A DNA stretch of 64,000 nucleotides from Streptomyces sp. NP-1717 (GTDB lineage: Bacteria > Actinomycetota > Actinomycetes > Streptomycetales > Streptomycetaceae): contig NZ_JAAPBF010000012.1 of assembly GCF_022695985.1 (NCBI RefSeq), forward strand, positions 1-64,000, written 5' to 3'. The translations under genes and the position numbers were made by a program. Below the pieces are notes generated by a model. It had not been told where the DNA came from. It did not search any database and saw nothing but the letters and a program-made list of their open reading frames with translations. This document shows positions 19,801 through 32,600 of the stretch, in pieces. Numbering within the stretch: the stretch's first letter is position 1; every line of letters begins with the position of its first letter.

Positions 19801-22800
19801 GGCAGTCCGCGGGCGCGGCGGTGCACGGCGAGCGCGTCGAGGAAGGCGTTGGCCGCGGCGTAGTTGCCCTGACCGGGCGAGCCGAGGGTGGCGGCGGCCG
19901 AGGAGAACACGACGAACGCCCGCAGTCCGAGGCCGGCGGTGAGTTCGTGCAGATGCCAGGCGGCGTCGACCTTGGGCCGGAAGACGGTGTCGACGCGCTC
20001 CGGGGTGAGGGAGGACAGGACGCCGTCGGCGAGGACGCCCGCGGCGTGCACCACGCCGGTCAGCGGCGCCTGTTCGGGAAGGGCGGCCAGCACGGCGGCG
20101 AGCGCGTCGCGGTCCGCGACGTCGCAGGGCGCGGTGTCGACCTCGGCTCCCAGCGCGGTGAGTTCGGCCACGAGTGCGTCGTCGGCGCCGCGCCTGCTGA
20201 GCAGCAGGAGCCGTCGTACGCCCCAGTCGGTGACGAGGTGCCGGGTGATGACGCGGCCGAGGGCGCCCGCGGCGCCGGTCACCAGCACGGTGCCCCCGGT
20301 CAGGTCGGGGCGGGCGTCGCGGGTGTCGTCGGCGGGTGCGGTCCTGACGATCCTCGGTACGGACAGCGCGCCGTTCCCGTCGGCGGCCAGGTGCGGTTCG
20401 CCGGTGGCGAGGGCGGCGGCGGCCAGGCCGTCCGGCAGCGGTCCGGCGGCGGGTCCCGCGTAGGACAGGAGCACGATCCGGTCGGGGTTCTCGGTCTGCG
20501 CCGAGCGCACGAGGCCGCCGACGGCCGCGCCCGCGAGGTCGGTGCCGGTGACCACCAGCAGGTGGGCGTCGGCGCTCGTCTCGTCGGCGAGGGCGTCGCC
20601 GAGTTCGCCGAGGACGGCGTCGAAGCTCGCGCGTACCCCGGCGGCGTCCGTGCCGGCCGGTGCGCGCAGGATCCTGACGGGGCGGTCGGGCGCTGTGTCC
20701 GCCGGGTCGGCCGGCGTGATCGGTGCGACCGGCTCCCAGGCGACCCGGTGCAGCGAGCCCGCCAGGTTCACGCGCGCGGCGGCGGCGATCTGTTCGGTGG
20801 AGATCGCGCGCAGCGCGAGGGAGCCGACGCTCGCCACGGGGGCGCCCGTCGGGTCGGTGAGGTCCAGCGCCACGGCGCCGTCCGGCCCGGCGCCGTCGGC
20901 GGGGCGCAGGCGCACGCGCAGAGCGGTCGCGCCTGTCGCGTGGAGCTGGACGCCGGACCAGGCGAACGGCAGGAGGGCGGCGTCGCCCGCCGCGTCGGTG
21001 AGGCTGACGGTGTGCAGGGCCGCGTCGGCGAGCGCCGGGTGCAGACCGTAGCCGTCGGTCTGCTGGTCGAAGGCGACCTCGGCGTAGATCTCCGCGCCGA
21101 GCCGCCAGGCGGCCTTGAGGCCCTGGAAGAGGGGCCCGTAGGAGAGCCCGACGTCGAGCAGCTGCTCGTAGAGCCCGTCCAGCGGGACCGGTCGGGCGCC
21201 TTCGGGCGGCCACACGGCGAGGCCGGGGTCGTCGGTGACCGGTGTCGCGGCGGCGAGCAGTCCCTCCGCGTGGCGGGTCCAGGCGAGGTCGTCGCCGGGG
21301 CTGTCGGGGCTCTCGGGGCGGGAGTGGATGGTGACGGGGCGGTTGCCGTGGCCGTCGTCGGCGCCGACGACGGTCTGGAGCTGTACGGCGCCCTGCTCGG
21401 GCAGGACGAGCGGTGCTTCCAGGGTGAGTTCGGCGATCCGTCCGCAGCCGACCTGGTCGCCGGCGCGCAGGGCGAGTTCGAGATGGCCGGTGCCGGGGAA
21501 GAGGATCTGGCCCGCGACGACGTGTTCGGCGAGCCACGGGTGCGTACCTGCGGACAGCCTGCCGGTGAGGACGACACCCTGGCCGTCGGCGCGCGCCATG
21601 GCCGCGCCGAGCAGGGGGTGCCCGGTGCTGTCGAGTCCGGCGGAGGTGACGTCGCCGTTGCCGGAGACGCTGTCGAGCCAGTACCAGTCGTGCTGGAAGG
21701 CGTACGACGGCAGGGGGACGCGGCGCGGGGCGTGTGCGGCGAGGACGGTGTCCCAGTCGACGGCGGCCCCGCCGGTGAAGGCCTCGCCGAGCGCGGTGAC
21801 GAAGCGGGTGAGTCCGCCCTCCTCGCGGCGCAGCGAGCCGACGGCGGTCACGGACTCGTCGGTCTCGCGGACGCCGATGGTCAGGACCGGGTGCGGGCTG
21901 GACTCGACGAAGAGGGTGTGGCCGGCGGCGACGGCCGCGCGGGTGGCCCGCTCGAACAGGACGGTCTCGCGCAGGTTGGTGAACCAGTAGGCGGCGTCCA
22001 TCGTGGCGGTGTCGAGGAGTTCGCCGGTGACGGTCGAGTACAGCGGTACGTCCGAGGTACGGGGGCTGACGTCGGCCAGGTCGGTCAGCAGCCGGGCCCG
22101 TAGCGTCTCGACGTGGGCGGAGTGCGACGCGTAGTCCACCGGGAGCCGCTTGGCGCGGATGTTGTCGGCCTTGAGGCGTGCCTTCAGCTCGTCCAGTGCC
22201 CCGGGGTCGCCGGAGACGACGACGGACGCGGAGCCGTTGACGGCGGCGACCGAGACCCGGCCGTCCCACGCGGCGATGCGCTCGCCTATCTCGTCGGCGG
22301 CGAGGGCGACGGACATCATGCCGCCGCTGCCCGCCAGGTCCTCGGCGATGGCCTTGCTGCGCAGGGTGACGATGCGGGCGCCGTCCTCGACGGAGAGCGC
22401 CCCGGCGACGACGGCCGCCGCGATCTCGCCCTGGGAGTGGCCGATGACGCCGGCGGGGCGTACGCCGTGGGCCGCCCAGGTGTGGGCGAGGGAGACCATC
22501 ACCGACCAGAGCAGCGGCTGGACGACATCGACGCGGTCGAGCGGTCCGCTCAGCTCCGTCATCGGGTCCCAGTCGATGTGCGGGGCGCAGGCGGTGAAGC
22601 ACTCGTGCATCTTGGCCGCGAACTCCGGTGATTCGTCCAGGAGTCCGGTGGCCATACCGGTCCACTGGGAGCCCTGGCCGGGGAAGACGAACAGCGGCCT
22701 GGCGTGCCCGGCGGCGGTGCCCTCGACCAGGCCGGGGGCGGTGGCGCCGGCGGCCAGCGCGGCGAGTGAGTCGCGCAGTTCGGCCGCGTCGGCGCCGACG

Positions 22801-25800
22801 ACGACGGCGCGGTGGGCGAAGTGGCCGCGCGTGGTGGCCAGCGAGTGGCCGATGTCGGCGGGACGCGCGCGCGGGTGGGTGTCGAGATGGGCGAGCAGGC
22901 GGGCGGCCTGTGCGGGCAGCGCGGCGGGCGACTTGGCGGTCAGCACCCACGGCACGGGGGCACCGGCCCCGGCCTCCGCCGACGCGTCCGTCTGCGCCTC
23001 CGTCGCCGCGTCCGTGTCCATGTCGCTCTGTACGGTGGCGGGTTCGGGCGCGCGCTCGATGATGACGTGGGCGTTGGTGCCGCTGATGCCGAACGAGGAC
23101 ACCGCCGCGCGGCGCGGCCTCGTACGGTCGGGCCATGCCCGCGCCTCGGTGAGCAGTTCGACCTCGCCCGCCGTCCAGTCGACCTGGTCGGAGGGCTCGT
23201 CGACGTTGATGGTCCTCGGCAGCACGCCGTGCCGCATCGCCATGATCATCTTGATGACCCCGGCGACACCGGCGGCGGCCTGGGTGTGACCGATGTTCGA
23301 CTTGACCGAGCCGAGCCACAGGGGCTCGTCCGTCCGGCTCTGCCCGTACGTGTTGAGCAGCGCCTGCGCCTCGATGGGGTCGCCGAGGGTCGTACCGGTG
23401 CCGTGGGCCTCGACCACGTCGACGTCGGACGGCCTCAACCGGGCACTGGCCAGGGCCTGTTCGATGACGCGCTCCTGGGACGGGCCGTTGGGCGCGGTGA
23501 GTCCGTTGGACGCGCCGTCCTGGTTGACGGCGGAGCCGCGCAGCACGGCCAGTACCTCGTGCCCGTTTCGCCGTGCGTCCGACAGCCGTTCGACGGCGAG
23601 AACGCCGACGCCCTCGCCCCACACGGTGCCCCCGGCGGAGGTCGCGAACGCGCTGCACCGGCCGTCGGGGGCGAGCGCGCCCTGCCTGCTGAACTCGATG
23701 AAGGTCTCGGGGGTCGCCATGACGGCGACACCGCCGACGAGCATCAGGTCGGACTCGCCACGGTTCAGCGACTGCGCCGCGAGGTGGAGCGCGACGAGCG
23801 ACGACGAGCAGGCCGTGTCGACGGAGAGCGTCGGGCCTTCCAGACCGAGGGTGTAGGCGACGCGGCCGGTCACGATGCTGCCGGTGCCGAAGGCGCCGAA
23901 GTAGTCGTGGTACATCACCCCGGCGAAGACGCCGGTCCTGCTGCCCTTGAGCGAGGCGGGGTCGATGCCCGCGCTCTCCAGGGCCTCCCACGAGGTCTCC
24001 AGCAGCAGCCGCTGCTGCGGGTCCATCACCAGCGCCTCGCGCGGCGAGATACCGAAGAACGCGGCGTCGAACTCCCCCGCGTCGTGCAGGAATCCGCCCT
24101 TGTGCACGTAACTGGTGTCGGGGCGCTGCCGCGTGGGGTCGTAGACACGGTCGGTGTCCCAGCCCCGGTTGGAGGGGAAGGTGGTGATCGCCTCGGTCCC
24201 GTCGGCGACCAGCCGCCACAGGTCCTCGGGGGTGCGTACGTCGCCGGGGTAGCGGCAGGCCATGCCGACGATCGCGAGCGGTTCGTCGGTACGGCGCCGC
24301 GTGTCGCGGCCGGCCGGGCGCCGGAGCGTCGGCGTGTCGCCGACCTTCGTACCGAGGAAGGCCGCGAGCGCGGCGGCGGACGGGTAGTCGAAGACGAGGG
24401 TGGCGGGCAGCCGCAGGGCGGTCTCCGCCGCGAGGGAGTTACGCAGTTCGATCGCGGCCAGCGAGTCGAACCCGGAGTCCTTGAAGGCGCGTTCGGGGTC
24501 GACGGCGTCCGGTGAGGCGTGGCCGAGGACGGCGGCGACGTGGGTGCGTACGGTGCGCAGCAGCGCGTCGGCGCGTTCCTGTTCGCCGAGCGCGGCCATC
24601 CGCTCCGTGAAGGGCACGTCGGCGCCCTCCGCCAGGGCCTCGCGGCGTACCGTGCGGCCGGTCAGCGAACGGAAGACGGGCGCCACCGCAGCGCCCTGGG
24701 CGCGCAGGGAGGCGGTGTTGAGCCGGACGGGTGCGAGGGCGGGCAGACCGGAGCCGAGGGCGAGCGAGAAGAGGGCCGCGCCGTCCTCGGCGGAGAGCTG
24801 GGCCATGCCGCCGCGGGAGATCCGGGCGAGGTCGGCGTCGGCGAGGCTGCTGGTCATACCGCCGAGCGGGGTCCAGGGGCCCCAGGCGAGCGAGAGGGCG
24901 GCGGCGCCGTGCGCGGACCGGTGCGCGGCGAGCGCGTCGAGGAAGGCGTTGGCCGCCGCGTAGTTGCCCTGGCCGGGCGAACCGACGACGCCGGCGACGG
25001 AGGAGAACAGCACGAAGGCGCGCAGGTCCAGGTCCGCGGTGAGTTCGTGCAGGTTCAGCGCGCCGTCGGCCTTGGGCCGCAGTACGGCGTCGAGTCGCTC
25101 CGGGGTGAGGGCGGAGACCACCCCGTCGTCCAGGACACCGGCGGCGTGCACGACTGCGGTGAGCGGGTGGGCGGCGGGGATCCGGTCGAGCAGCGCGGCG
25201 AGCGCCGCGCGGTCGGCGACGTCGCACGCGTGGACGGTGATGTGGGCGCCGAGCGCGGTGAGTTCGGCGACGAGCGCGTCGTCGGCGCGTCCGCTCCTGC
25301 TGACCAGTGCGAGGTGGCGGGCGCCGTGGGCGGAGACCAACTGGCGGGCGATGACCGGGCCGAGGCCGCCGGTGGCGCCGGTGAGCAGCACGGTCCCGTC
25401 CGGGTCGAGGGCCGCGCGGTCCCCCGTCGGCAGGGTGCCGGTGGTGAGCAGCCGGGGCGCGTGGGCGGCGCCCTCGCGGACGGCGATCTGGTGCTCGCCC
25501 GAGGCGAGCGCGAGCGGTACGGCGAGATCCGCGTCGGCCGCCGGGTCGAGGTCGAGGAGGGTGAAGCGGCCGGGTGTCTCGGACTGCGCCGAGCGGACGA
25601 GCCCCCAGACGGCTGCGCCCGCGAGGTCGGCCACGTCCTCGCCGCCGACGGACACGGCGCGGCGTGTGACGACGACCAGCGGGCGCGGATCGTCCTCCTG
25701 GAGGGCGGCGAGCGCGGTGTGCGTCGCGGCGTGAACGGCGCCGGCGTCCGCGCCGGGCAGGCTGTGCAGGACGCGGGGGCCACCCGCACCGCCCTCCCCC

Positions 25801-28800
25801 GCGAAGTCGGGGTCCATGTCGGTGTCGGAGTCGGTGCCCGTGTCGTAGACGTCGTCGCCGTCGCCGCCCGTGTCGCCGAGCCAGGGCACCGGCTGCCAGC
25901 CGGTGCGGTACAGCGCGTCGGTCACCCGGGCGCCGTCCGCGTCCTCGTCGCCCCGCAGATTGGTCAGCGGCCGGGCGGCGAGGGAGGCGACCGTCGCGAC
26001 GGGTGCGCCGGTGGCGTCGGCCAGGTCGAGGGTGAAGGTGTCGATGCCGGTGGGGACGAGCCGGGCGCGCAGCGCCGACGCGCCGACGGCGTGCAGGGAG
26101 ACACCCGCGAACATGAAGGGCAGGCGCGCGGTGTCGTCGTCGGAGCCGTCGCCGAGCAGCGCGAGGGCGTGCAGGGCGGCGTCGAAGGCGGCGGGGTGGA
26201 GACCGAAGGAGGCGGCGTCCGCGGCGGGGCGCTCGTCGAGCCGTACCTCGGCGAAGAGTTCGTCGCCCCGGCGCCAGGCACCGCGCAGGGCGCGGAAGAC
26301 GGGGCCGTAGTCGAGGCCGGACGCGGCGTGCCGCTCGTAGAGGCCGGTGAGATCGAGGGCTTCCGCCTCGGGCGGGGGCCACTCGCTCAGCGGTTCACCG
26401 GGCGAGTAGCCCGGCGCGCCGGCCGGCGCTGCCGCCTCGCCGAGGAGTCCCCCGGCGTGCAGGGTCCAGGGCCGGTCGGCGGTCGCGTCCTCGGGGCGCG
26501 CGTGGACGGCGACGGTACGTGTGCCGTCGGTACGGGGCGGGCCCACGGCGACCTGGACACGCACGGCCTCGCCCGCCGGTACGACGAGGGGCACCTCCAG
26601 GGCGAGTTCTTCGAGCCGGCCACTGCCGACCTGATCGCCCGCGCGGATGGCGAGTTCGACCATGGCGGTGCCGGGCACCACGATCCGGCCGCCGACGACG
26701 TGGTCGGCGAGCCATGGGTGGGTGTGCGCCGAGAGACGGCCGGTGAGTACGGCCCCGTCGGTGTCGGCGAGCAGGGTGGCGGCGCCGAGCAGCGGGTGGT
26801 CGGCGGAGTCGAGTCCGGCGGAGGAGACATCGCCCCCGGCCGTCGCGGGATCGGCCCAGTAGCGCTCACGCCGGAAGGCGGTGGTGGGCAGCGCGACCCG
26901 GCGGGCGCCCTGGAAGAGGGCTCCCCAGTCGACGTCGAGTCCGGCGGTGTGGAGCCGGCCGACGGCGGTGAGCAGTGTCTCGGCCTCGGGGCGTTCGCGC
27001 CGCGCGGTGGCGGCCAGCACGGCGTCGGCGGATTCCAGGCTCGCGCGGGCCATGGCCGTGAGGACCGCGTCGGGGCCCAGCTCCAGGAAGCGGGTGACAC
27101 CGGCCTGTTCGAGGGTCCGGACGCCGTCCTGGAAGCGGACGGTGTCCCGTACGTGCCGGACCCAGTGGCCGGCGGTGGCGAGCGCGTCGCCCGCGAGGGC
27201 TCCGGTCACGTTCGACACGACGGGCACGGTGGGCCGGTGGTACGTGAGGCTCTCGGCGACGGCGCGGAACTCCGCCAGCATCGGTTCCATCAGGGGCGAG
27301 TGGAAGGCGTGCGAGACCGCGAGTCGCCTGGTCTTGGCGAAGTGGGCTGCCAGCTCGGTGACTTCGGCCTCGGCGCCGGAGACGACGACGGCGTCCGGTC
27401 CGTTCACCGCCGCGATGCCGACCCGCTCCGACAGCAGGGGCAGGACGTCCTGTTCGGTGGCCTGGACGGCGATCATGGCGCCGCCCGCGGGGAGTTCGCG
27501 CATCAGGCGGCCCCGGGCGGCGACGAGGGTGCAGGCGTCGTCCAGCGTCAGGACCCCGGCGACGTGCGCGGCGGCGATCTCGCCGATGGAGTGCCCGGCG
27601 AGATAGTCGGGCGTGATGCCCCAGGACTCCACGAGGCGGTACAGCGCGACCTCGTGGGCGAAGAGCGCGGCCTGGGTGCGGTCGGTCCGGTTCAGCGGTT
27701 CGGTGTCGCCTGTGTCGGTGCCGCTCCCGGTTCCGGTTCCCCTACCGGTGCCGCTCCCGGTTCCCGTACCGGTGCCGAAGACGGTCTCGCGCAGGCCGTC
27801 GTCGAAGCGGGCGCAGATCTCGTCGAAGGCCCGGGCGAAGACCGGGAACCGGTCGTGCAACTCCCGCCCCATTCCCGTCCGTTGGGAGCCCTGACCGGTG
27901 AAGAGGAAGGCGGTGAGCCCCTTGGCCGCGCGGCCGGTGACCGTACCGGGCGCGCCGTCGGCGACCCGGCCCATGCCGTGCAGCAGCGCGTCGCGGTCGG
28001 CGCCGATGACGACGGCGCGGTACTGCTGCGGGGTCCGGGTGGTCGCGAGGGCGTGGGCGACATCGGCGGGGTCCCGCTCCGCCACCGCCGCGACGATCCG
28101 GGCGGCCTGCTCGCGCAGTGCCTCCTCGGTCCGGCCCGACACGAGCCAGGGCAGCGGGGACGGCGCCACGCGCGGCCCGGGGGCCGCCTGCTCGTCGGCG
28201 GGTACCGGCTCGGGCGCCTGCTCGATGATGGTGTGCGCGTTGGTGCCGCTGACGCCGAAGGAGGAGACGGCCGCGCGGCGCGGCCGGCCGGACTCGGGCC
28301 AGGGCCGCTTCTCGGTGAGGAGGCGGACGTCGCCCTCGGTCCAGTCGACCCGCGTCGACGCCTCGTCGGCGTGGAGCGTCTTCGGCAGTACGCCGTGCCG
28401 CAGCGCCAGCACCATCTTGATGACTCCGGCGACACCGGCGGCGGCCTGGGTGTGACCGATGTTCGACTTGACGGAGCCGAGCCACAACGGCCGCCCCCGC
28501 GGCCGGTCGTGGCCGTACGTGGCGAGCAGCGCCCGCGCCTCGATCGGGTCGCCCAGCGGGGTGCCGGTGCCGTGTGCCTCGACGGCGTCGATGTCGGCGG
28601 GCGTGAGACCGGCGCTGTCCAGTGCCTGGCGGATGACTCGCCGCTGGGAGGGGCCGTTGGGCGCGGTGAGTCCGTTGGACGCGCCGTCCTGGTTGACGGC
28701 GGAGCCGCGCAGCACGGCCAGTACCTCGTGGCCGTTGCGCCGGGCGTCCGACAGCCGCTCCAGTACGAGCATGCCGACACCCTCGCCCCAGCCGGTGCCG

Positions 28801-29591
28801 TCGGCGTCGTCGGAGAAGGACTTGCAGCGGCCGTCGAGGGCGAGCCCGCGCTGCCGGCTGAAGGCGATGAAGGAGTTGGGCGTGGTCATCACCGAGACGC
28901 CGCCGGCCAGGGCGAGGGTGCACTCCTCCTGCCGCAACGCCTGCGCGGCGAGGTGGAGCGCGACGAGCGCGGAGGAGCAGGCGGTGTCGACGGTGACGGC
29001 GGGGCCCTCGACGCCCAGGGTGTAGGAGACGCGGCCGGAGATGACCGCGGCGAGCGTGCCGGTGCCCAGCGCCTCGCCCTCGTCGGTGGAGCGGGCCAGC
29101 AGGTCGCGGTAGTCCTGGCCGTTGGTTCCGGTGAAGACACCGACGCGGGCGCCGCGTACGGAACCGGGCGCGATCCCGGCGTCTTCGAGCGCCTCCCAGG
29201 ACGTCTCCAGCAGCAGGCGCTGCTGCGGGTCCATGGTGACGGCCTCGCGGGGCGAGATGCCGAAGAAGTCGGGCTCGAAGTCCGCGACGGACTCCAGGAA
29301 TCCGCCCCGGCGCACATAACTCTTGCCGGCGGCGTCCGGGTCGGGGTCGTACAGGCCCTCCACGTCCCAGCCCCGGTCGGCGGGGAACTCCGTGATGGCG
29401 TCGGTGCCCTCGGACAGCAGCCGCCACAGCTCGTCGGGTGTGCTGACACCGCCGGGGAAGCGGCAGCTCATACCGACGATCGCGATCGGTTCCTGGTTCT
29501 CGGACTCGGCCTCGTGCAGCCTCCGGCGCGTCTCGTGGAGCTCCGCCGAGACCCGCTTGAGGTAGCTGAGCAGCTTGTCATCGTCTGTCAT
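13812..29591 (-). CDS. Type I PKS protein C: three KS-AT-DH-KR-ACP modules
   Basis: 5259 aa. Approximate active residues: module 1 KS Cys 204, AT Ser 667 (HAFH, malonyl), DH His 963, KR Tyr 1543, ACP Ser 1709; module 2 KS Cys 1928, AT Ser 2387 (GHSQGE with YASH, methylmalonyl), DH His 2690, KR Tyr 3243, ACP Ser 3411; module 3 KS Cys 3634, AT Ser 4095 (HAFH, malonyl), DH His 4386, KR Tyr 4972, ACP Ser 5133. All DHs keep HxxxGxxxxP and a DAxLH Asp. KRs carry LDD, LAD and LGD, i.e. B-type-like. No ER is present. Each module should install one double bond, together a conjugated triene with one methyl branch. An N-terminal docking helix ([10 protein letters not shown]) and a C-terminal docking region ([14 protein letters not shown]) flank the modules; the latter should meet protein D. 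Module 1 AT contains a Gly/Thr-rich insert and KS3 an atypical FFAMDGEES segment. Confidence 0.96.
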   Translation of the reverse strand: MTDDDKLLSYLKRVSAELHETRRRLHEAESENQEPIAIVGMSCRFPGGVSTPDELWRLLSEGTDAITEFPADRGWDVEGLYDPDPDAAGKSYVRRGGFLESVADFEPDFFGISPREAVTMDPQQRLLLETSWEALEDAGIAPGSVRGARVGVFTGTNGQDYRDLLARSTDEGEALGTGTLAAVISGRVSYTLGVEGPAVTVDTACSSALVALHLAAQALRQEECTLALAGGVSVMTTPNSFIAFSRQRGLALDGRCKSFSDDADGTGWGEGVGMLVLERLSDARRNGHEVLAVLRGSAVNQDGASNGLTAPNGPSQRRVIRQALDSAGLTPADIDAVEAHGTGTPLGDPIEARALLATYGHDRPRGRPLWLGSVKSNIGHTQAAAGVAGVIKMVLALRHGVLPKTLHADEASTRVDWTEGDVRLLTEKRPWPESGRPRRAAVSSFGVSGTNAHTIIEQAPEPVPADEQAAPGPRVAPSPLPWLVSGRTEEALREQAARIVAAVAERDPADVAHALATTRTPQQYRAVVIGADRDALLHGMGRVADGAPGTVTGRAAKGLTAFLFTGQGSQRTGMGRELHDRFPVFARAFDEICARFDDGLRETVFGTGTGTGSGTGRGTGTGSGTDTGDTEPLNRTDRTQAALFAHEVALYRLVESWGITPDYLAGHSIGEIAAAHVAGVLTLDDACTLVAARGRLMRELPAGGAMIAVQATEQDVLPLLSERVGIAAVNGPDAVVVSGAEAEVTELAAHFAKTRRLAVSHAFHSPLMEPMLAEFRAVAESLTYHRPTVPVVSNVTGALAGDALATAGHWVRHVRDTVRFQDGVRTLEQAGVTRFLELGPDAVLTAMARASLESADAVLAATARRERPEAETLLTAVGRLHTAGLDVDWGALFQGARRVALPTTAFRRERYWADPATAGGDVSSAGLDSADHPLLGAATLLADTDGAVLTGRLSAHTHPWLADHVVGGRIVVPGTAMVELAIRAGDQVGSGRLEELALEVPLVVPAGEAVRVQVAVGPPRTDGTRTVAVHARPEDATADRPWTLHAGGLLGEAAAPAGAPGYSPGEPLSEWPPPEAEALDLTGLYERHAASGLDYGPVFRALRGAWRRGDELFAEVRLDERPAADAASFGLHPAAFDAALHALALLGDGSDDDTARLPFMFAGVSLHAVGASALRARLVPTGIDTFTLDLADATGAPVATVASLAARPLTNLRGDEDADGARVTDALYRTGWQPVPWLGDTGGDGDDVYDTGTDSDTDMDPDFAGEGGAGGPRVLHSLPGADAGAVHAATHTALAALQEDDPRPLVVVTRRAVSVGGEDVADLAGAAVWGLVRSAQSETPGRFTLLDLDPAADADLAVPLALASGEHQIAVREGAAHAPRLLTTGTLPTGDRAALDPDGTVLLTGATGGLGPVIARQLVSAHGARHLALVSRSGRADDALVAELTALGAHITVHACDVADRAALAALLDRIPAAHPLTAVVHAAGVLDDGVVSALTPERLDAVLRPKADGALNLHELTADLDLRAFVLFSSVAGVVGSPGQGNYAAANAFLDALAAHRSAHGAAALSLAWGPWTPLGGMTSSLADADLARISRGGMAQLSAEDGAALFSLALGSGLPALAPVRLNTASLRAQGAAVAPVFRSLTGRTVRREALAEGADVPFTERMAALGEQERADALLRTVRTHVAAVLGHASPDAVDPERAFKDSGFDSLAAIELRNSLAAETALRLPATLVFDYPSAAALAAFLGTKVGDTPTLRRPAGRDTRRRTDEPLAIVGMACRYPGDVRTPEDLWRLVADGTEAITTFPSNRGWDTDRVYDPTRQRPDTSYVHKGGFLHDAGEFDAAFFGISPREALVMDPQQRLLLETSWEALESAGIDPASLKGSRTGVFAGVMYHDYFGAFGTGSIVTGRVAYTLGLEGPTLSVDTACSSSLVALHLAAQSLNRGESDLMLVGGVAVMATPETFIEFSRQGALAPDGRCSAFATSAGGTVWGEGVGVLAVERLSDARRNGHEVLAVLRGSAVNQDGASNGLTAPNGPSQERVIEQALASARLRPSDVDVVEAHGTGTTLGDPIEAQALLNTYGQSRTDEPLWLGSVKSNIGHTQAAAGVAGVIKMIMAMRHGVLPRTINVDEPSDQVDWTAGEVELLTEARAWPDRTRPRRAAVSSFGISGTNAHVIIERAPEPATVQSDMDTDAATEAQTDASAEAGAGAPVPWVLTAKSPAALPAQAARLLAHLDTHPRARPADIGHSLATTRGHFAHRAVVVGADAAELRDSLAALAAGATAPGLVEGTAAGHARPLFVFPGQGSQWTGMATGLLDESPEFAAKMHECFTACAPHIDWDPMTELSGPLDRVDVVQPLLWSVMVSLAHTWAAHGVRPAGVIGHSQGEIAAAVVAGALSVEDGARIVTLRSKAIAEDLAGSGGMMSVALAADEIGERIAAWDGRVSVAAVNGSASVVVSGDPGALDELKARLKADNIRAKRLPVDYASHSAHVETLRARLLTDLADVSPRTSDVPLYSTVTGELLDTATMDAAYWFTNLRETVLFERATRAAVAAGHTLFVESSPHPVLTIGVRETDESVTAVGSLRREEGGLTRFVTALGEAFTGGAAVDWDTVLAAHAPRRVPLPSYAFQHDWYWLDSVSGNGDVTSAGLDSTGHPLLGAAMARADGQGVVLTGRLSAGTHPWLAEHVVAGQILFPGTGHLELALRAGDQVGCGRIAELTLEAPLVLPEQGAVQLQTVVGADDGHGNRPVTIHSRPESPDSPGDDLAWTRHAEGLLAAATPVTDDPGLAVWPPEGARPVPLDGLYEQLLDVGLSYGPLFQGLKAAWRLGAEIYAEVAFDQQTDGYGLHPALADAALHTVSLTDAAGDAALLPFAWSGVQLHATGATALRVRLRPADGAGPDGAVALDLTDPTGAPVASVGSLALRAISTEQIAAAARVNLAGSLHRVAWEPVAPITPADPADTAPDRPVRILRAPAGTDAAGVRASFDAVLGELGDALADETSADAHLLVVTGTDLAGAAVGGLVRSAQTENPDRIVLLSYAGPAAGPLPDGLAAAALATGEPHLAADGNGALSVPRIVRTAPADDTRDARPDLTGGTVLVTGAAGALGRVITRHLVTDWGVRRLLLLSRRGADDALVAELTALGAEVDTAPCDVADRDALAAVLAALPEQAPLTGVVHAAGVLADGVLSSLTPERVDTVFRPKVDAAWHLHELTAGLGLRAFVVFSSAAATLGSPGQGNYAAANAFLDALAVHRRARGLPAHALAWGLWEQASGMTGALDGTDKSRIARGGVAPLATEEGLALFDAALAGDEPALLPVKLDLAGLRAQGDALAPLLRRLVPVRRGAAAAGGGQSADSLRGRLAGLLDSEREPLLVDLVRSQVAAILGHRSADAVDRTSPFKELGFDSLAAVELRNGLGAATGLRLPATLVFDHPTPTALAGFLLAQLTDNLEPGAATGTTRAGTGRSAADPDEPIAVIGMGCRFPGGVESPEDLWRLVADGADAVGDFPDDRGWDLDALYDPTLDRPGTSYTREGGFLHGAADFDAGFFAMDGEESLVTDPQQRVLLETSWEALERAAIDPATLRGSQTGVFAGVMYHDYFGSFGSGSVVSGRIAYTLGLEGPTLSVDTACSSSLVAMHLAAQSLRQGDCSLALAGGVTVMATPGVFVEFSRHRGLSSDGRCRSFADSAGGTGFSEGAGVLVLERLSDARRNGHRVLAVLRGTAVNQDGASNGITAPNGPAQQKVIRKALESAGLTGADVDAVEAHGTATTLGDPIEAQAIIATYGAEHSEERPLWLGSVKSNIGHAQAAAGVAGVIKMVQALRNGVLPPTLHVDAPSRHIDWEDGNVRLLTESREWPEYDNRPRRAGISSFGLSGTNAHVVIEAAAEPAPEPSATGAGDTPAAPDTVPWLISGHTAEALRAQAARLLDRFEGLPRENADPAGDLLGGARPVAGALATTRAHHPHRAAVVGRTPAELLDGLRALADGTGAPTVLTGTAGDGRLAFLFSGQGSQTAGMGRELAAAFPVFARALDDVRGVLDPLLPQPLAEVMESEEALARTEFTQPALFAVEVALHRLLESLGVTPDIVTGHSVGEFAAAHVAGILTLEDACALVAARGRLMQQLPPGGVMVAVKATEDEIRPLLTEGVGIAAVNGPDAVVVSGGADAVRALAGRFGRTRELTVSHAFHSPLMDPMLAAFEDVANSVTYHRPRLPVVSALTGAPAAEDDLRTAAYWVRHAREAVRFHDAVRGLEEAGVRRFVEVGPGAALTPMAVGSLTGDALVVPALRKDRDEPSSVVAALAALHVRGGHVDWARLLPGGAGVDLPTYAFQRRRYWMDSEPRTGGAGGGHPLLGSEVDLAGSGGTLYTGTLSPRERPWLADHTIGGATLLPGTAFVEMALAAGARAGCDTVGELTLAEPLFLPEKGSVPIQCAVGAPDESGARPFHVYSSPVAGGPWTEHAAGMLRPATDPAPRTEAAVWPPVGAEPVEVTGMYERLAGIGADYGPAFQGLRAAWRLGDEVFAEVTADQEADPVGPFGLHPALFDAALHAVGLREGAAERLALPFVWSGVRLHATGATALRVRIGPNGPGAVRVEATDTLGTPVVQVGSLALREPPRDLAARAADGEDTLFTQGWAELPVRELPGAAALSGRHWAVVGATGGDLVDALTGRVGRVTTADSLDGAPDADTVVLPYASGAEPAEVHDSLAVLLGRLSAWLTDERRADTTLAVVTSGAIAGDGGADADPGAAAAWGLVRSAQSEHPDRVVLVDTDLADASWALLPQAVASAVASGEPQVVVRNGTLAVPRLVRAPRIPAPTAPDWRGGVLITGGTGALGRLVARHLVTTHGADRLVLLSRRGPEAEGAAELVAELAELGAEATVVGCDAADPGALAEVFAEHPVSAVVHAAGVLGDATLTTLTPERLAAVLRPKVDAAWNLHRLTRDLDLGAFVLFSSAAGLLGSPGQAGYAAANAYLDALAAHRSALGLPAVSLAWGAWAGSGGMADRLGDTDTRRLAQGGVSALDEKTGLALFDACAGRPEPVLMPAALDLGAMARGGRIPPPLRGLVRPSRRPACAASTASAALRTALVGLTPDERTAALLDVVTEQAQAVLGTGDIDPQLAFSELGFDSLTAVEFRNRLNEVSGLRLPATLIFDHPSPSVLAVELAGQLAPETTETAPTGGGTDEESVRRAFATIPLADLKESGLMEGLLRLAGVRADGAAEQDGDGRASIDAMDAESLISLALDDLVKDDDAL

Positions 29592-29655
29592 CGGATGTCG
29601 CCACTTCTGTGCGGAAGGGAGGGGGCCGTGGGCGTGGTGGACGGGCGGGTCCAGG

Positions 29656-32600
29656 TCACGCGGAGCCGAGTTCTCTGTCGATGAACGCGAAGACGTCGTC
29701 GGCGGTGGCCTCTTCGAGTTGTCCGGCGGCGCTCCCGCCGTCCGCGACCCGCTCGTCGAGACCGTTCAGCACGGCGCGGACCCGGGAGGTGACCCGGCCT
29801 TCCTGGAGGTCCTCGGCGGACAGATCGGCCAGTCGGGCCGCCAGCCGGTCCAGTTCGGCCAGGACGGAGTCCACGGACTCCTCGGCGCCCGCGAGTTCGG
29901 TGCCGAGGTACTTGGCGAGCGCCGCGGGTGTCGCGTAGTCGAAGATCAGCGTGGCGGGCAGCGGGACTCCGGCCGCCGCGCTGATGCGGTTGCGCAGGTC
30001 GACGGAGCTGAGCGAGTCGAAGCCGAGGTCGCGGAAGGCGGCGGTGGCCTCGACCCCGTCGGCGCTGCTGTGGCCGAGGACCGTGGCGGCCTGGCCGCGG
30101 ACCAGCTCCTCCAGGGCGCGGTCGCGTTCGCCCGCGGTCAGTCCGGCCAGTTTCCGCGCGAAGTCGTCGGCGACGGGCGCGTCCGCCGTGGCGGGGGCCG
30201 CCTGTACTTCGGGCAGGTCGCCGAAGAGCGGCGCGGGCCGGCCGGCGGCGAACGCGGGCGCGAACTTCGTCCAGTCGACGTCGGCGACGGTCACGACGGT
30301 GTCGCCGCTCTCCAGGGCGCGGCGCAGCGCGGTCAGCGCGCGGTCCGGGTCGAGCTGCCGGATGCCCAGCGCCCGGCCCGCGTCGCGGACCGTGTGGTCG
30401 GAGGCCATGCCGCCGCCGCCCCAGGGGCCCCAGGCCACCGATGTGGCGGGGAGTCCGGTGGCGCGCCGGTACTCGGCGAGCGCGTCGAGTGAGGCGTTGG
30501 CCGCCGCGTAGTTGGCCTGTCCGGCGCCGCCGACGGTGGCGGTGAGCGAGGAGAACAGGACGAACGCGGAGAGGTCGGTGTCGGCGGTGAGTTCGTGCAG
30601 GTGCCGGGCGGTCTCGGCCTTGGCGTCGAGGACGGCGGCGAAACGCTCGGGGGTCAGGGCGTCGAGTACGCCGTCGTCCAGGACGCCCGCCAGGTGGATC
30701 ACGGCGGTCAGCGGGTGGGCGGCGGGCACGGTGTCGAGGAGCGCGGCGAGCGCGGCGCGGTCGGCGGTGTCGCAGGCGGCGAGGGTGACCTGGACTCCGG
30801 TGGCGGTGAGTTCGGCGACGAGGTCACCGGCGCCCGGCGCGTCGGGGCCGCGCCGGCTGACGAGCAGGAGGTGTTCGGCCCCGTCGGCGGCGAGCCGGCG
30901 GGCGACGTGCTGTCCGACGGCTCCGGTGGCGCCGGTCACCAGGACGGTGCCGGTGGGCTGCCAGGGGGCGCCGCCCGGACGGTGCGGGGCGTGTTCGAGG
31001 CGCCGTGCGTAGGCGCCGGATTCGCGGACCACGATCTGGTCCTCGCCGCCGCCGGCGGTCAGCACGCCGGCGAGGAGGGCGGGGGTGCGGTGGCCCGGTT
31101 CGGCCGGGAGGTCGACGAGGCCGCCCCACCGGTCGGGGTGTTCGAGCGCGGCGACCCTGCCGAGCCCCCAGACCCCGGCCTGCCGGAAGCCGGTCGGTGT
31201 GTCGCCGGGCGCGTGCGCGACGCTGTCGCGGGTGACGCACCACAGGGGTGCGGGGATCCCCGCGTCGCCGAGTGCCTGGACCAGGGCCGCCGTGGTGGTG
31301 ACGGGGTGGTCCGGCGCGAGCAGCGACAGCACGCCGTCTGGGCCTGTGGCGTCGGTCGTGTCCGCACGACTCGTGAGCAGCGCGGCGAGCGCGGCGCGGT
31401 CCTGGGCGTCGTCCGGCACCGGGAGCGTGTCGATGTCCAGTCCCCGGTCGGCGAGCCCGGTCAGGACGGTCTTGAGCCACGGGTCGTCGGCGGACGTCTG
31501 GGGTACGACGGCGAGCCAGCGGCCCCGTACGGCGGTGTCCGACACGGGGAGCGGGCGCCAGCCGACGCGGTAACGCCAGCCGTCCACCTCGGAGTTGGCC
31601 TGCCGCTTGCCGTGCCAGTCGGCGAGCGCGGGCAGCACGGCGCCGACCGCCCTCTCGTCGGTGACGCCGAGGGTCGCGGCCACCGCGCCGACGTCGCCGT
31701 CGGTGACGAGTTGCCAGAAGGCGTCGCCGCGCTCCGCGTCGGGCTGTCCGGGGGCTCCGAATCCGAGCGACGGCGCGTTCTCCCAGTGGCGGTCGCGCCG
31801 GAAGGGGTACGTGGGCAGCGGCACGCGCCGCGCGCCCGCGAACACCGCGTGCCAGTCGGGCCCTTGGCCGCTGGTGTGCAGCAGGCACAGGGCGTCCATG
31901 AGGGCCTGGGTCTCCGCGCGGTCCCTGCGCTGGGTGCCGATGACGTCGGGGACGACGTCCTGGGCCATGCCGGTGAGGATCGCGTCCGGGCCGACCTCCA
32001 GGAACCGGGTGGCGCCTTCGGCGGCGAGGGTGGTGACGCCGTCGTGGAAGCGGACGGAGCCGCGTACGTGGCGTACCCAGTAGTCGGGGGTGGTGAGTTC
32101 GGCGCCCGCGACGAGGCCGGTGACGTTGGAGACGACGGGCACCTTCGGCGGGTGGAAGGTGAGTGTGGCGAGGACGTCGCGGAAGGCGTCGAGCATGCCG
32201 TCCATGCGGTGGGAGTGGAAGGCGTGGGAGACCTTGAGCCGGTTCGTCTTCTCGAACCGCGCGGCGACGGCGAGGGCCGCCTCCTCGTCGCCCGAGACGA
32301 CCACGCTCCGGGGGCCGTTGACGGCGGCGATGTCGACACCGTCGGTCAGCAGCGGGGCGACGTCGCTCTCGGGCGCGGCGACGGCGATCATGGCGCCGCC
32401 GGTGGGCAGGGCCTGCATGAGCCGGCCGCGCGCGGAGACCAGGGTGACGGCGTCGGGCAGGGACAGGACACCCGCGACATGGGCGGCGACGATCTCGCCG
32501 ATGGAGTGGCCGCCGAGCAGGTCGGGCCGTACGCCCCAGCTCTCCAGCTGCCGGTGGAGGGCGGTCTCGAAGGCGAACAGCGCGGCCTGCGTGTACGCGG

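Noticed and set aside
17881..24219. 2112-codon minus-strand frame within PKS C
   Set aside because: Arg-rich out-of-frame reading of the PKS; the real frame carries the conserved motifs.
24519..29684. 1721-codon plus-strand frame opposite PKS C
   Set aside because: Shadow frame; no domain, no ribosome site, and opposite strand to the KS/AT/DH/KR modules.
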